The position numbers were made by a program, and so were the translations under genes. This document shows positions 12,549 to 25,545 of a DNA stretch of 64,000 bases, in pieces (positions within the stretch are counted from its first letter, which is position 1; every line of letters begins with the position of its first letter). This DNA is from Membranipora membranacea (lineage: Eukaryota; Bryozoa; Gymnolaemata; Cheilostomatida; Membraniporidae): positions 22,428,062 to 22,492,061 of the forward strand of contig OU612074.1 of the NCBI GenBank assembly GCA_914767715.1, written 5' to 3'. The notes beneath the pieces are model-generated. The model made no database searches. It was not told the DNA's origin and saw only the letters and a list, made by a program, of their open reading frames with translations.

Positions 12549-13037
12549 ACATTCAGACAAAGAGAGATGTGAGAAGTGTGTACCCTGTTACCTACCCAGA
12601 GGTAACACATTGACATCAGACATGCAGACAAAGAGAGATGTGAGAAGTGTGTACCCTGTTACCTACCCAGAGGTAACACATTGACATCAGACATGCAGAC
12701 AAAGAGAGATGTGAGAAGTGTGTACCCTGTTACCTACCCAGAGGTAACACATTGACATCAGACATTCAGACAAAGAGAGATGTGAGAAGTGTGTACCCTG
12801 TTACCTACCCAGAGGTAACACATTGACATCAGACATGCAGACAAAGAGAGATGTGAGAAGTGTGTACCCTGTTACCTACCCAGAGGTAACACATTGACAT
12901 CAGACATTCAGACAAAGAGAGATGTGAGAAGTGTGTACCCTGTTACCTACCCAGAGGTAACACATTGACATCAGACATGCAGACAAAGAGAGATGTGAGA
13001 AGTGTGTACCCTGTTACCTACCCGAAGGTAACAAATA
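12549..13037. repeat. 71-bp tandem repeat, seven copies
   Basis: GACAAAGAGAGATGTG recurs at 12556, 12627, 12698, 12769, 12840, 12911 and 12982, exactly 71 bp apart. Each unit holds a small inverted repeat GTTACCT...AGGTAAC. Copies differ mainly at one ATTCAG/ATGCAG site. 71 is not a multiple of three, so the open reading frame across it is incidental. Confidence 0.95.
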
Positions 13038-15162
13038 CGATCTCACACTAACCCTAATTCTCTGATGCTCGATTCCAGATGGAAAGTGTAGATGATGCCT
13101 GTCCTATTAGGGCTACTGTCAGGCTAATTATATATATTCTAGCTCTAATTGTTGCATTCAAAAAATGGGTAATGTTTCTACCTATCCCCCATCATGACTT
13201 GGAATAAGTGGCTAAGACTTCATGGATTCTGTGATTCCTAGTTTACCTGTCCGTAGTACGTACTATCAAGCGGTGGCGCTATATGCACCTATTAACTCTT
13301 TGGCAAGCTGCTAGTGATTTGGTTATAGCCAAGTGCTTTACCACTTCCTAAAACTCTCAGACTATTGTCATATCTGAGAGATTTTTCTCTACACCCATTA
13401 CAATGGTTTCTGCACTGCTGCATATGTACCAAGACGAATGTGACATCATGACTAATTATGCCGTGTATGCATGCAACAGCAGTGAGCAAACTTTAATTGG
13501 AATCTCCTCTATATTTCTGATACATGGCTCTGATTCTGAAAAACCATATCACGTTTTAATGCCCCACCATAGCAAGGTATCCTACCTCATTACTGCGGAT
13601 ACTGCTGACAGTATATAAGAGAGCTTACACTTACACAGGCCTGCTGGCTGTCAAAGGTTAATATTGAGCAGACACAAATTATTTGAAGTGTGTGCGTGAT
13701 GGTAAGAAACTGGTGCAATCATTGGTGGAAATGATGTTGTGTATATCAACATTTCAGTGCATGAACTGCCCTGTCAAAAGAAATTCTGAATTACATTTAC
13801 CGGTTCCTGCATTGTGATCCAAGTCCAAGCACAGTGAATCAAAACGCTATCATTGCCAATGGTTAACATATATGATTTTTTTCTTTCCAATATTTCCAGT
13901 CCTGCTTCAGCTAAGCACACCAACTTTTGACCAAATCGTCTTAGCTACTTACTCTTGTAGGGGACTTTTTTGAGTTATTGAAAAACTATGGAAAACACCT
14001 CTTAAGACTAAATTTCCATTTTTCCTGAGTTTAGGGCTGCGCCAATACCAAAATCTTATTCTACTAATACCGTGTAAGTCACTCAAAATCCATTGAACAT
14101 TGCTTATATACTTTTGGACGCTAATTTCAATAACCACCAATTATGAAAAAAGTCTAAATTCCAATTCCAAAATGTGATGCCAAAGGGAAAAATATCTATT
14201 GCAACGCTCAGCCCTAATCTGGGGGAAAAATCGCATTTAATTCACTGAGAGGTCTTGTCGTGACATGTAAAGTCTTAGCGAGGCCTGCACGCCAATAGAA
14301 GTTCAAACTCAAGAAATCGTTGATGCCTGATGATCTCCATACTGCTATACAGTATGACCATCCACCTCACTCAGCCCCATGCTGGCCAGTGTCTGCACCA
14401 AGCGCTCATCAATATGACCTGAGGCCCAGAAATTTAATCTGGAAACTGACGCCTCAGAAATATTTAATCATATTGTATTTATCTTCACTTATGTTTCTTC
14501 TATGCATTTAGATCTGAAAACATTACTTAGACCTAATCATTAATTGTAAACTATCTAATCAGATAACGTCTTAACTATGATATTTTCGCTCTTTCACTAA
14601 AATATCAGTATATCTATTTTTAAGCTGGAAGTTGTCTACATATGTTTGAGAACCGACAACTCTGTTTCTTGAGTGACTTTATATTATATTATACTGTATT
14701 ATATATATATTACATTATATTGCTACTAGACTCTATATGTGAACGGATTTAACATATGCATAATAATAACTGGAGCTGTAGTTCAAGACTTTCTTCCTGA
14801 TGTGTGCTACACACGACCTTATATCACATGAACTGTTAATAACACATTGTCTCTAATGCACATATTATACAAAATGGATTATCTTTTGTTGAGCTTGATT
14901 TCTCTTTAGAAAACCCATAACTAGCTTCCTACCTCCTGTGGGCTTAAAGACCACTATCGATGCATAGTATTACTATAGTTTAGTCTTTGTTGTCTGGTTT
15001 GTGTCATTGTATCGTATTGTATCTCTGCATGAATAGTTGCCGAAGGCGTCTGTGTAGTGATTAGTCTTAGTACACCTGCAGTGACAGTAGCCTCCACTTT
15101 TCAGTTTACATTTATATTGTGTAATACCACTTTATGAAGCATATCCAAATATTGTTTTAGAA
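13038..15162. other. No gene seen
   Basis: AT-rich intergenic DNA, including an ATATTATATT low-complexity patch near 14690. Small reading frames here show no family motif or splice support. Confidence 0.5.
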
Positions 15163-15547
15163 TTAAAGGGCAACCAAGGTTTCGCAGCGATGCATTAATG
15201 GGTAGTAAATTATGTGCTAGGCAGCATCAGCTTTGTGCATTACGCGACGCAAAACTGAAAGTAGTTGCTGACTCTAAGCTGGGTAACACTTCAATTTAGG
15301 GGAGGTTCCAAGACATTGCTGTTATGATGATAGAGTACAGGCTAAATAATAACAGGAACAGGAAACTGCTCTGTGGTATTCTATTTTAGCTGAGTTTGAG
15401 TACCTGATGAATGAAATGTTTCCCAATAACTCTGGCTGAATAATCATCCGAATTAGATTTGGTCTTTTTCCCTATTTCCCTATATGCAGAAGGTGCAATC
15501 TGCTATCAATCAACGAGAACATGTTTGAAACCTTGGTTGCCCTTTAA
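15163..15547. mobile_element. TTAA-flanked MITE, about 377 bp
   Basis: TTAA at 15163-15166 and 15544-15547 flank an element with terminal inverted repeats AGGGCAACCAAGGTTTC / GAAACCTTGGTTGCCCT. TTAA target duplication is typical of piggyBac-type and a few other DNA transposons. No transposase inside, so non-autonomous. Confidence 0.8.
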
Positions 15548-16676
15548 TAACATGTTCAACATTAGAACATGAGATGTGTGAGATATAAAGTCTGTGAATG
15601 CCAGCGGTTGAAGTGATTGTACTTTGTTAAAACTCTAGTTTCACTTTCGGTCTGGCCCGTTGACCATAGGGAATGCAGATGCTACATGAAGGCCAGGTAA
15701 ATGGCCTACATTATATGTCCCTATGTAGACGTCCTGTCCCTGGATGTTTAGTTTGCAGGTTCCGCCTGGTCGGCCAAGAAAACAAAGGGTGTGTACAGCC
15801 AACTCAAGCTCCGGGGAAGTACCTGAAACAAATCAAATAAACACTCAGCTTTGGAATTAACGTTTGGCCAGATTATTGTGGAATACTAATTACAGAGTGC
15901 TGTGGTAGTGAGCGCATCATTGATAAATTCTCTTTACTTACCGACAAACATTGAGGCCCTTCTCTTCATATGTCCATCCCACTTCAACTTAACCTCCAAA
16001 AGCTCAGGCTGAAAGTAAACAATATAACATTATACTTTCATACACATCTCCTTGGGAGAAAGCCTCTAAATATTAGCTGCTGACATTTGATGGCCAGTTT
16101 TCATTTGAAATACTTATATCTGTCTGTTCGAAATACTTGGAAATAAAGGAGTACACATTGGGCATAAACAGTTCAGTAGTAAATAGACTAAATAGGATTC
16201 AAACTAAAGATTTAAAAACAATTGCATTTGGGGATGTAACAAAAATGAAGGTTGTACTGTCGAGCAGGGCGCACCGTCTTAGGCAGGGAGGTTCATGGTG
16301 AAAGCCTAAACACGTTTATATATTGTTGTCTACATATTCAATAGCTCGTAATTTAAGGTGAAAAGATCTTTATTTACGCTGGTGCAGGTCCACTCTCTCA
16401 CAAGTCGAACTCTGCTCTGCTCTCAATTCATAAAACAAGACAGACTAAGTGCCTGCACTATCAATATACAAGGCATTAAGTGAGTCGTTTGATTCAATTA
16501 CTGGTTGGCAACAAAAATGACAACGCAGTATGGTACAGTATTTTCCACGGTAGATGAACGTAGGTAGAAATCACAGCGACAGTGATCTTCATCGCAGTCC
16601 ATGAGCCACTCAATAGAACCATGTTCTACAGTATCCATAGCTTTGATCTCGGAATAGGTAGGTGTCGTTATCTAAA

Positions 16677-16859
16677 TAGGCTCAGAATTTAATTTGCTGC
16701 CGACTAGACTAAGCAACCGTAGAGCTGACATTTCAATTAACTGAGTAATTGGGCAGGAAGATGCCGAATGATTCTTAAACACCAAAAGGAAGCTGGCGGA
16801 TGAAATGTCAGCTCTGCGGTTGCTTAGTCTAGTCGGCAGCAAATTAAATTCCGAGCCTA
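16677..16859. mobile_element. TA-flanked foldback MITE in EndoU intron
   Basis: Arms of about 58 bp, beginning GGCTCAGAATTTAATTTGC on one side and GGCTCGGAATTTAATTTGC (complement) on the other, separated by ~65 bp and flanked by TA dinucleotides, as in Tc1/mariner-derived MITEs. It lies between EndoU exons 17340..17102 and 16008..15942. Confidence 0.8.
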
Positions 16860-19257
16860 AAACAATATTTGGATATTCTTCATTACACAATATAAATGTA
16901 AACTGAAAAGTGAAGGCTTCATTTTGTTACATCCCCATATATGATTGCATACACATTTGAGGGAAGGTACTCTAACTAACTGCTCGACCTTCTTCACTGG
17001 CAGTATTGGGGTGATGTGCTCATGGAATCTTTGACAAACTTCCCATTCATCAAGTATGCTCAATTAAATTAACCCACTCTCTTGCAAAAGTTATTGCTAA
17101 CCTCTGCTTTGTAACCATATCCTTGGTACTCAATAGCTCCAGACTTCTCTAGCAGGTAAAACTGTACCCAATTGTGAAACCCGTTCACTTTTGTCCGCTT
17201 CTTTTCACCAACAAATACATGCCCAAAACCGCTGCTATCTGTGACATTTCGTCTTGAAGAGCAGGCATATGGATGGTACCAAATCTCCTGTAGGAGGGAT
17301 CTCAATTCTGTTCTGTACTGGGGATTGATCCAATGCATCGCTATGTGTAGACAAACCTGCTATATACATATTAAATATATACAAACTGAATAGGACCAAG
17401 CTCTTATCTCAAATTAACAATTGCTTATTTAAATTGTACTGTCAGGAAGGAAATTTTTATCTCCCAAAAAGGAGACAGAAACTTGCTTTATTGAAATGAT
17501 GTTAGAAAAAGTCCCAACGACTAGAAAAGGCGTTTTGCCAAATACTGCAAGCTCAATCAATATAAGAGATACATCATGACCTGAGAACTGCACAGAGCAG
17601 TGTGGATTGTGCGGCAGTGAGGAAGATTTGTCTTTTGAGTTAGCCCAGTTCATAGATTAGACTCATAGAATATAACTAACTTACTCTTTGATAGAAGAAA
17701 GTCTTTCTCCACGGTTATCACTGACCTGTATTCTGTCAGTAAGTTAAGATAAAGCTCGATCTCTCCTAAGTCTTCAGCGGTGTGTTCAGGCTCCAGCTCA
17801 TTGTTATAAGGATTATAATTGTCAAGTGGGTCGATAAAGAGTGTGTAGGCCATGTTCTCAACTTCAATTCATTTGCCAACTGAATCAATCTGGCAATAAG
17901 AAACAACGACAAAATGATTTCTGTTATTCGGTTGATTTTGAGCCTGGAAAATGGTGAGGTTGGTCTGGCTGTCTTCGCTTGTTTTTGCCCTTGCTCACAG
18001 ATCATACGGTATCCTACCTTTCAGAAGCCACGTCCTCAGTAATACTGTGGTTAGTTTGGTTTTGATGGCTTCAACCCATAGAGATCAGCACTATACAGTC
18101 TGTCCCCCATCATCAGTAAGTCCGCATCAGAGATATCTCTTTCCTCTGTTAACAATTTACCAAGACATAAGTTGCCAGAAAGCTGAATGCATCTAATGAA
18201 ATTGAAAGTGAAACTGAATCACTTTCATATTCACTGTACATCAACCAGCTGTTGTAGGAATGAACTATCTGACCTGCCAAGAAATTAGAGCAAACCCAAA
18301 GATGGCAAGTAAAATATGATGAAAAGTTCATAAATCTGGAGTCTACAAACATCGTTATGTTTTTGTGAGAGACTGGCAATATGGCTCAATGTGCCGGCTC
18401 TGATATGATTGGCTTTTGGACTGGAGAGAGGGAGAGCCGATACCATGTTACTGAATGGAATAAAATATTGAAATATATTGAACGTTGAGCTAAGCTACTT
18501 TCATATTTACTATATATCAGATAGCTGTTCTTAGGAAAGTACCATCTGGCCTGGTATATTATTCCGTCTCCCTCTCCCTGCCAGTATGGAATGGTGCAAA
18601 TAAAAGCATTGCAAGGTGACATTACAGCTGATGACATGTTGATTGGTGTTAAAAAATAAGCAGAGGAAAGTCCAACCTGCCATGCACAGTACATGATAGT
18701 CTTTACAACAGTTGCCGAAGATAAAACAAAGGCCATTACACTGACACTGCCTCTCTCCTTCAGAGTAAGCATCACATTTGTGTCTACAGGATCCTTCAGC
18801 TGAAATAGAAGTAATAGTGTAGATCAAACTGTAGAAGTAGAATGTATTTCCTGTACCCTAATAAGGTATGACGGCATCTCTCAACCTGTGGTAGTGGATT
18901 TGAAATAACAAACTTGTGATAACTCCTCAATTTTCATTGATCCATATGTCTCTGAAAACTACTCCTGCCTGCCGAAGTCTATTAAAAATTATTATCCAAT
19001 ATGAGCAGCCACGTTATGTCTTAGGGTGATAGGGTGTGTATCATGCTGATGTATGAGTACTACCAAGATCATCTAGATCCAATACATGTAATAAATCCCA
19101 GGACAGGTCGCATATCTTGATTAAATCTGCTTCATGTTCAAATGAAAAAGTGACAAATGTTTTGGCAAAGTGTACAATTATTGCTGTCAAATATTTCAGA
19201 AATGTTTTAGAATGCACTTTTTTTTCAAAATTAAAAATGTTAATATTGGCATCGAAC

Positions 19258-19490
19258 TATCAGTATTGTCACAGCTCTTTGTACATCAAACCATCAGTAT
19301 TGTCACAGCTCTTTGTACAACAAACTATCAGTATTGTCACAGCTCATTGTACATCAAACTATCAGTATTGTCACAGCTCTTTGTACATCACACTGTCAGT
19401 ATTGTCACAGCTCTTTGTACATCACACTATCAGTATTGTCACAGCTCTTGGTACATCAAAGTATCAGTATTGTCACAGCTCTTTGTAAAA
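19258..19490. repeat. 34-bp tandem repeat, seven copies
   Basis: CAGTATTGTCACAGCTC recurs every 34 bp from 19261 to 19465, inside the intron between the two somatomedin B exons of the minus-strand EndoU copy. Open reading frames over it (SVLSQLFVH-like repeats in all three frames) are by-products of the repeat. Confidence 0.95.
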
Positions 19491-20605
19491 AGGTTCCTAC
19501 CAAGAGCCAAGTAAACAATTTTTAATAATTATTTTTAATTCTTGAGATCAAGGTCATCAAACGCAACCTTTTCAATACTGGAGTCATTGCCTCTAGATAG
19601 TTTAATTCTAATGAGATCCTAAAAAATTTCTGCTGTCCGTTAAACCGCCATACTAATTTACCAACAGCAGAGAATAAATGTTTGTATTCAGTTCATTTGA
19701 TCTGCATGATTGATTGCCTAAGGGGCTCAACTGTCAGTGATTTGTATTTTATATGCCATAATGTTAGGGAGGGTAAGCTCACCGCTGAGACTGCCGATAC
19801 AGAGAAGAAGATAGTTGTCACAGCAGTTCCTAAATCTACGAAGTTTAGAGTTACACTGACATGAGAGTGTAGAGTTATATCCATGCTCACATCTCTCCAC
19901 ACAACTGTCACCTGTTAAATTACAAAATATCTCATATTATTCCAAAAAATGGCGAGTGCTTCCAAACATATACAAGAAATTGAATATTAATGGAAATAAA
20001 AAAATATATATATATATTTATCAGACAATAACAATCCAAATTAGTTTAATATCAATAGCTTGTCTCGGTTTTTTACTACTTGATGCAAATATCTGAATAG
20101 TATTTTCTATAGAGATCACTGGCTGCTGATGACTTTTTGAAGAGTGAATCAATACCCCACAATAATGTGAATAAAATGTATTCCGATCCCCGATCGAAGT
20201 TGTGAAATAACTTCGAAAGGAGACCGTTTTGGTCCTTTTTCTTGTGCAAAACAACGAGATGCAAACAATACAAATTCTGAATTTTAATTTCATTATAAAT
20301 TGGGTTAAGGTAAAATATGGATGCAAAACAATGTTTAGAACAGTGTCCAATGATTACAAATAATCCAATAATGCAAAAAAATGCAATTTGAATATTTTGT
20401 CAGTTACAGTGTTTTGCCAGCTCAGGGCAGTACTATATTCGAAGAATCAGGCGAATCCTTGTAATAAACAATTAAATATTAATAACTGTACATCGTTATC
20501 TAGACAGACATCATTCCTACTTTTAGCTGCGATCTCGGAGATTAGAGAAGACACCACAAGCAGATAAATAACAGCAGCAAACATGCCCCAACTTCTGATT
20601 GTCAT

Positions 20606-21616
20606 CGTTCTCAGTTTTTACTCTGGTGATTTGTACACATTTAACACAACCTGTTCGTTCGGTGTTGGGGCACACAGTGATGGTCATCATGTACATAAAT
20701 ACCACAGCTGGAGTTTGTGAATCATCTAACATCAAAGAGAAAAAAGCAACCTTATGAAAGAGTTGTGGATTTTGAAAATTGGTCACTCAATGTTCTGCCA
20801 TGTAATCTGTAGATGCCAATTTTAAATTGGAATTGCAGATATTATAAGTATACTGGGTATTTGTAGATGGTTGTGTACGGGTGATGATTAATGCGCTACT
20901 GTAAATACATCACTCAAAGAGAGACCTATTATTTATATAGGAAGATAGCATTATCTGAGAAGATTCCGCTTTACTGAGATATTTCAATTAAGTAAGCAAT
21001 AGCTAATGACATCTAAAAGTCTTCGGAAAACAAGCCTGTATAATCAAGCTATCTTCGGTGGGAGAGGGGGACAAAGCTTGTCAACTCTTGCACTGCTCGA
21101 TGTCGAGCAGCTTAGATTGAATATTTTCTTCTCTTGTGATCGGGTGGATAGCTTCTTCATCACACTTATCAATTTGTAAAGGAATACGAGATTTCCTATA
21201 CAAATGGTTGTCATATCATTAGAGAGTATATTTTAGCGACAGCTTAGTTTGTTGAGTTGCCCCACTTGCAACCATTAGCAGGTTCGTGCGTATGCGACTC
21301 TAAACTACTTGGATCCTTGTGGGATTGCGACATTAGTAGAACACTAAATTTTGACCTTTTGACGTTTGGGACGTTTGCGACGTTTTGACACTCAATTATG
21401 AATACGTCGCTTTGGAAATCATTCTTTGAAAACGGAAGTTGTCTTCTTAACATCAGTGACAGGACAACTCAGGTGTTAAGTCATTTGACACTTTAATGGG
21501 TATCCTGGTATAAGGTTGTCATCCAATGAAAATAAATATGTGTAGGCCAGACAAGTTTAAAGACAACAGGTATTTTGATTATTGAACACAAGGGAATTTC
21601 ATTTTAGGAATGATCA
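20606..21616. other. Upstream region of the minus-strand EndoU copy; no gene seen
   Basis: No TATA box or other promoter element can be called with confidence. Small reading frames lack any family motif. Confidence 0.4.
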
Positions 21617-21873
21617 AAGACTTACTTTGAGGCTGCTATTTTGTATCATATCTGATTCTCCCTATTGTATTCTATTATGTGAGCGATTTCCACCTTTAGA
21701 ATTCAAATATTGAGGAAGTTATGGTATCTCAAATTTTCAAGATGCTCACCTTCAAATGGCATTGGGAATCAGCGGGCACACCTTGTTGGACATCACAACT
21801 CGGCATACTAACTACCCGATCAGGACATGGAGGTGTAAGGTGAACAATCGATAGGATGATGATCAAAATGTTC
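21617..21873. mobile_element. Truncated third copy of the foldback/tRNA-core element
   Basis: Matches one arm of the elements at 4665 and 9419 (AAGACTTACTTTGAGGCTGC, then TATTCTATTATGTGAGCGAT, TATTGAGGAAGTTATG) and the short stretch GATGATGATCAAAAT. The tRNA-like core and the second arm are missing, and divergence is higher than between the two full copies. Confidence 0.65.
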
Positions 21874-23216
21874 AGGAATATAGAAAAAACAGTAAACAAT
21901 AAAAGAGTTTAATCCCTCTAGGTCACAAAAACATGAGTAAATTGAAACTGATATTGCTCATATTTACATATAATATTGAGATATGGTAATTTTCAGCCAT
22001 CCAGGGTAAAAGAGACAAACTTTTCTGTCAAAGGAAACAATCCAAGCATCTCCTGCCTAAACATCAAGCATTAACACGACTCCACTGTACAAGCAGCAGT
22101 AGCGCTACGATCCACCACCACACTGCTCTCGCTAGCAAATGACTGTTAGTAAATTTCGGCAAATTGATATAATGATCTTTAATTAACTTTATAATGTTCA
22201 TACCAACACCAAATTTCTATTGTGTAACTCATCTCAATTATACACATTTTTAATGTATACAGATCAATCAACAAAGTAATCATCAATCAATCAATTCACT
22301 GAGAATACTTATTTTTTTTAAACTGATGTATTTATAGCGGCCCATAAATCATCACCAGAGTATATTTATCTACAAAGTAGACAGGCACACTCTGGTTTAA
22401 GCGCTTAAACTGTGCCGGATTTTTGTTAACTAACGTTGATTTTAGAATATTGAGCAATCATCTACAAAGTACACATCATCCTTGTTATTTATTTCACTTT
22501 GATAGTATGATTGAGTAGTATCGGGAGTATCGATTTCTGGTGACGAACAGCTGGTTCCCGCTACTCCACAAAGCAATTTACTAAGGGTTTGTTATTGAGC
22601 CTGACCTTTTCTTAGCTTCACTAGAAGTTGCCTTCAAGTTATTTAAGAAAGGTTCCTGCCGATAACCTGCTAAGACCCCTGTCTTGTTCTAACAGTAAAA
22701 CTCTTGATGAGTTTTGAGACAATGCTCTTACACCACAAAGTCAATAATTATTATCCTTAGATGTTAGTACGACACAATCACTATTTATGAATGTGTTCAG
22801 GTACGTTTGATTTTTGTTATTCAACTTAGGTGACTGATTTTAATTATGAGCACCTACTTGATCTCTGTATAGTGCCTGGAAGCCCAATCAGGTAATCAAG
22901 GCAGTGTATCAGTATCACAGGCCTCTTAGCCAAGTTAAATTAGCTAAAGACTACAGCCCAATTTCTAGTGAAGGAAAGAGGTATCATCAGTCTGTGGTCA
23001 CTCTAAAATTGATGTTCAATTTTTATATTCAATGTTGAATTAATGTTTCACAGATTAGAGGTATCTTATCTTAAATCGGTAGCGTCCTACTTCTTTAAAA
23101 CACAAGAATCTAATTCTAAACTATTATTCCGAAACTTAATCTATCTAACCCCCAAGCAAATATGACTACTAATCATTTCTGTTCTGCTTTAACAGTAGTT
23201 CCCAATGATACTTCTC
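21874..23216. other. No gene seen; single 31-bp satellite monomer at 22501
   Basis: AT-rich. At 22501-22531 a lone monomer (GATAGTATGATTGAGTAGTA) of the 31-bp array at 24.4-25.4 kb is present. No coding signal is seen. Confidence 0.5.
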
Positions 23217-23402
23217 AATGATTTCCGACTTGATATGATCACAGACGCGAATTACCTGCATTTAACTGTGGGTCACAATGATTTCCGACTTGATATGAGC
23301 ACCAACGCGAATTACATGCGTTTTACGGTTGGTCACAATAATTTCCGACTTTGATATGAGCACCAACGCGAATTACATGCGTTTTACGGTGGGTCACAAT
23401 GA
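23217..23402. repeat. 60-bp tandem repeat, three copies
   Basis: ATTTCCGACTTGATATGA begins at 23221, 23281 and 23341; units read through ACGCGAATTAC and end GGTCACAA. The third unit has one extra T. Copies 2 and 3 are closer to each other than to copy 1. Confidence 0.9.
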
Positions 23403-24392
23403 TTAAACCTCCCAAAGTTAATTTTTAATCCTGTTTCAGAGTGTTGTTATAGTAACAATTAACAACGACTTACTTTAGTTGATTGCAAAATTGTCTTATA
23501 AACTCTTAGTGAATATGACCTAACGTCTGAGTACCTGACGAACTGTCCCTAATTACTTTGCCAATTACTATATGCATAGAAATCAACTACAACAGTATAT
23601 TCACTAAAGTTATGGTTTATTGTCTTGATACTTATAAAAAAATGATAGTGTAATTCAAATGATACTCACAGTATATATTGGTCCTTAGACTCCACTTTAG
23701 TTTTAGCGTTCCAACAAATATCTCTGATTTAAAGCTAGCAATTATTAAATCAAAATATAATGTCTTTTACTAGCTATGTAAAAAGTTGACTGTGCTGCTC
23801 AAAAAATTAAACTGTACTGATTTACTGTTCAAAATTTCGGCCTTTATATAGGTGCCGATTTTTTGTGCTGACTCTGCTTGTCGTCGTCTGATTAGCTGTC
23901 AGCGGATTAGTGGATTAGTGTCTCTTGTGGCTTTGTTATATGAAACTGTTCTGTGGTCACATCACGTGGTATATTGTTGCTGTTCCTCAGTCTACCCTCT
24001 GGAATTTATTGTTCTATTTTGGGCTGACTTTGTTGTTGTTACTCCATGATTAATTACTTCCGTGTCACCCTGAAGATTACTTGGTACTTGGTACTATGAC
24101 GTTTTGGAAAACCAAAATCCTGAAGATTACTTGGTACTATGACGTGTTGGAAAACTAAATTACTGCGTCACTGGAATTCCTATTTTCTGACCGGATTAGC
24201 ATTCTCCGGTTGTCTTCGTTACATCTTCGATGGATTACTTCTGCGTCTCTCTGCTCGTTGTGTATGCTTGTGACTACTAAATACCATGGAGGTTACTGGG
24301 TGCATTTGTTTTCATATCTATCTGTACCCTCTGACTTCTGCGGCCGGCTGAATATAACTACATATCTCAAGTGCTCATTTTTGGTGCTGACA
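23403..24392. other. No gene seen; short duplication at 24075-24160
   Basis: CCTGAAGATTACTTGGTAC and CTATGACGT...GGAAAAC occur twice within 90 bp. Reading frames of 65-71 codons here have no recognisable features. Confidence 0.4.
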
Positions 24393-25415
24393 AGTATCGG
24401 TAGTATTGATAGTATGATCAAGTAGTATCGGTAGCATTAATAGTATGATCGAGTAGTATCGGTAGAATTGATAGTATGATTGAGCAGTATCGGTAGAATT
24501 GATAGTATGATCGAGTAGTATCGGTAGAATTGATAGTATGATCGAGTAGTATCGGTAGAATTGATAGTATGATCGAGTAGTATCGGTAGAATTGATAGTA
24601 TGATCGAGTAGTATCGGTAGAATTGATAGTATGATTGAGCAGTATCGGTAGTATTGATAGTATGATCGAGTGGTATCGGTAGAATTGATAGTATGATCGA
24701 GTAGTATCGGTAGAATTGATAGTATGATTGAGCAGTATCGGTAGTATTAATAGTATGATCGAGTAGTATCGGTAGTATTGATAGTATGATTGAGCAGTAT
24801 CGGTAGTATTGATAGTATGATTGAGCAGTATCGGTAGTATTGATAGTATGATTGAGCAGTATCGGTAGTATTGATAGTATGATTGAGCAGTATCGGTAGT
24901 ATTAATAGTATGATCGAGTAGTATCGGTAGAATTGATAGTATGATCGAGTAGTATCGGTAGTATTAATAGTATGATCGAGTAGTATCGGTAGAATTGATA
25001 GTATGATTGAGCAGTATCGGTAGTATTAATAGTATAATTGAGCAGTATCGGTAGTATTGATAGTATGATTGAGCAGTATCGGTAGTATTAATAGTATGAT
25101 CGAGTAGTATCGGTAGTATTGATAGTATGATTGAGCAGTATCGGTAGTATTGATAGTATGATTGAGCAGTATCGGTAGTATTGATAGTATGATTGAGCAG
25201 TATCGGTAGTATTGATAGTATGATTGAGCAGTATCGGTAGTATTGATAGTATGATTGAGCAGTATCGGTAGTATTGATAGTATGATTGAGCAGTATTGGT
25301 AGTATTGATAGTATGATTGAGCAGTATCGGTAGTATTGATAGTATGATTGAGCAGTATCGGTAGTATTGATAGTATGATTGAGCAGTATCGGTAGTATTG
25401 ATAGTATGATTATAC
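24393..25415. repeat. 31-bp minisatellite, 33 copies
   Basis: AGTATCGGTAGTATTGATAG recurs with exact 31-bp periodicity from 24393 to 25385. Two main monomer types exist: GATCGAGTAG...GAATTG, dominant on the left, and GATTGAGCAG...GTATTG, which takes over on the right. The right end is almost homogeneous. Confidence 0.97.
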
Positions 25416-25545
25416 GTAGATATAAGGATAGGACCCAGTCAGTAAGTGAGTTACACTTAGATACCTTCTGGTCTGTTGAGGGTTAATTATACATAGATAT
25501 AAGGATAGGACCCGGTCAGTAAGTGAGTTACGCTTAGGTACTCAA
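25410..25545. repeat. Two-copy repeat, about 76 bp apart
   Basis: TAGATATAAGGATAGGACCC, then GTCAGTAAGTGAGTTAC, occur twice, directly abutting the end of the 31-bp array. Confidence 0.8.

Larger units (their letters stand above)
15641..20605 (-). pseudogene. EndoU endoribonuclease with two somatomedin B domains, frame-broken copy
   Basis: Exons in transcript order: 20605..20521 (signal peptide MTIRSWGMFAAVIYLLVVSS), 19911..19783 (somatomedin B 1), 18799..18677 (somatomedin B 2), then XendoU exons 18145..18018, 17889..17685, 17340..17102, 16008..15942 and 15822..15641 (stop TGA). XendoU blocks are clear: SADLYGL, YNPYNNELEPEH, SSGFGHVFVGE and GFHNWVQFYLLEK with both catalytic histidines, KWDGHMK, and SPELELAVHTLCFL. 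The order matches vertebrate ENDOU, a secreted poly(U)-type RNase. Two lesions break the frame: exon 4 is 128 nt and, compared with the + copy, lacks 20 nt after LYGLKPS; exon 5 is 205 nt against 209 and lacks 4 nt after LRTWP. Domain 1 has also lost one of eight cysteines (CNSKLRRF). An intact splice structure with a broken frame suggests recent inactivation, unless unseen splicing repairs it. Confidence 0.8.

Noticed and set aside
12439-12684. 81-codon frame over the 71-bp repeat
   Set aside because: The period is not a multiple of three and there is no coding feature.
17766-18005. Minus-strand frame as an alternative intact EndoU exon
   Set aside because: It follows one frame through the 4-nt deletion into non-family sequence after LRTWP; the family sequence continues only in another frame.
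19117-19525. Repetitive proteins in three plus-strand frames
   Set aside because: They are translations of the 34-bp tandem repeat, which is open in all frames.
24393-25415. CRISPR-like array
   Set aside because: Units are contiguous, with no unique spacers, and the genome is eukaryotic; it is a minisatellite. The same applies to the 16-bp array at 29.9-30.7 kb.
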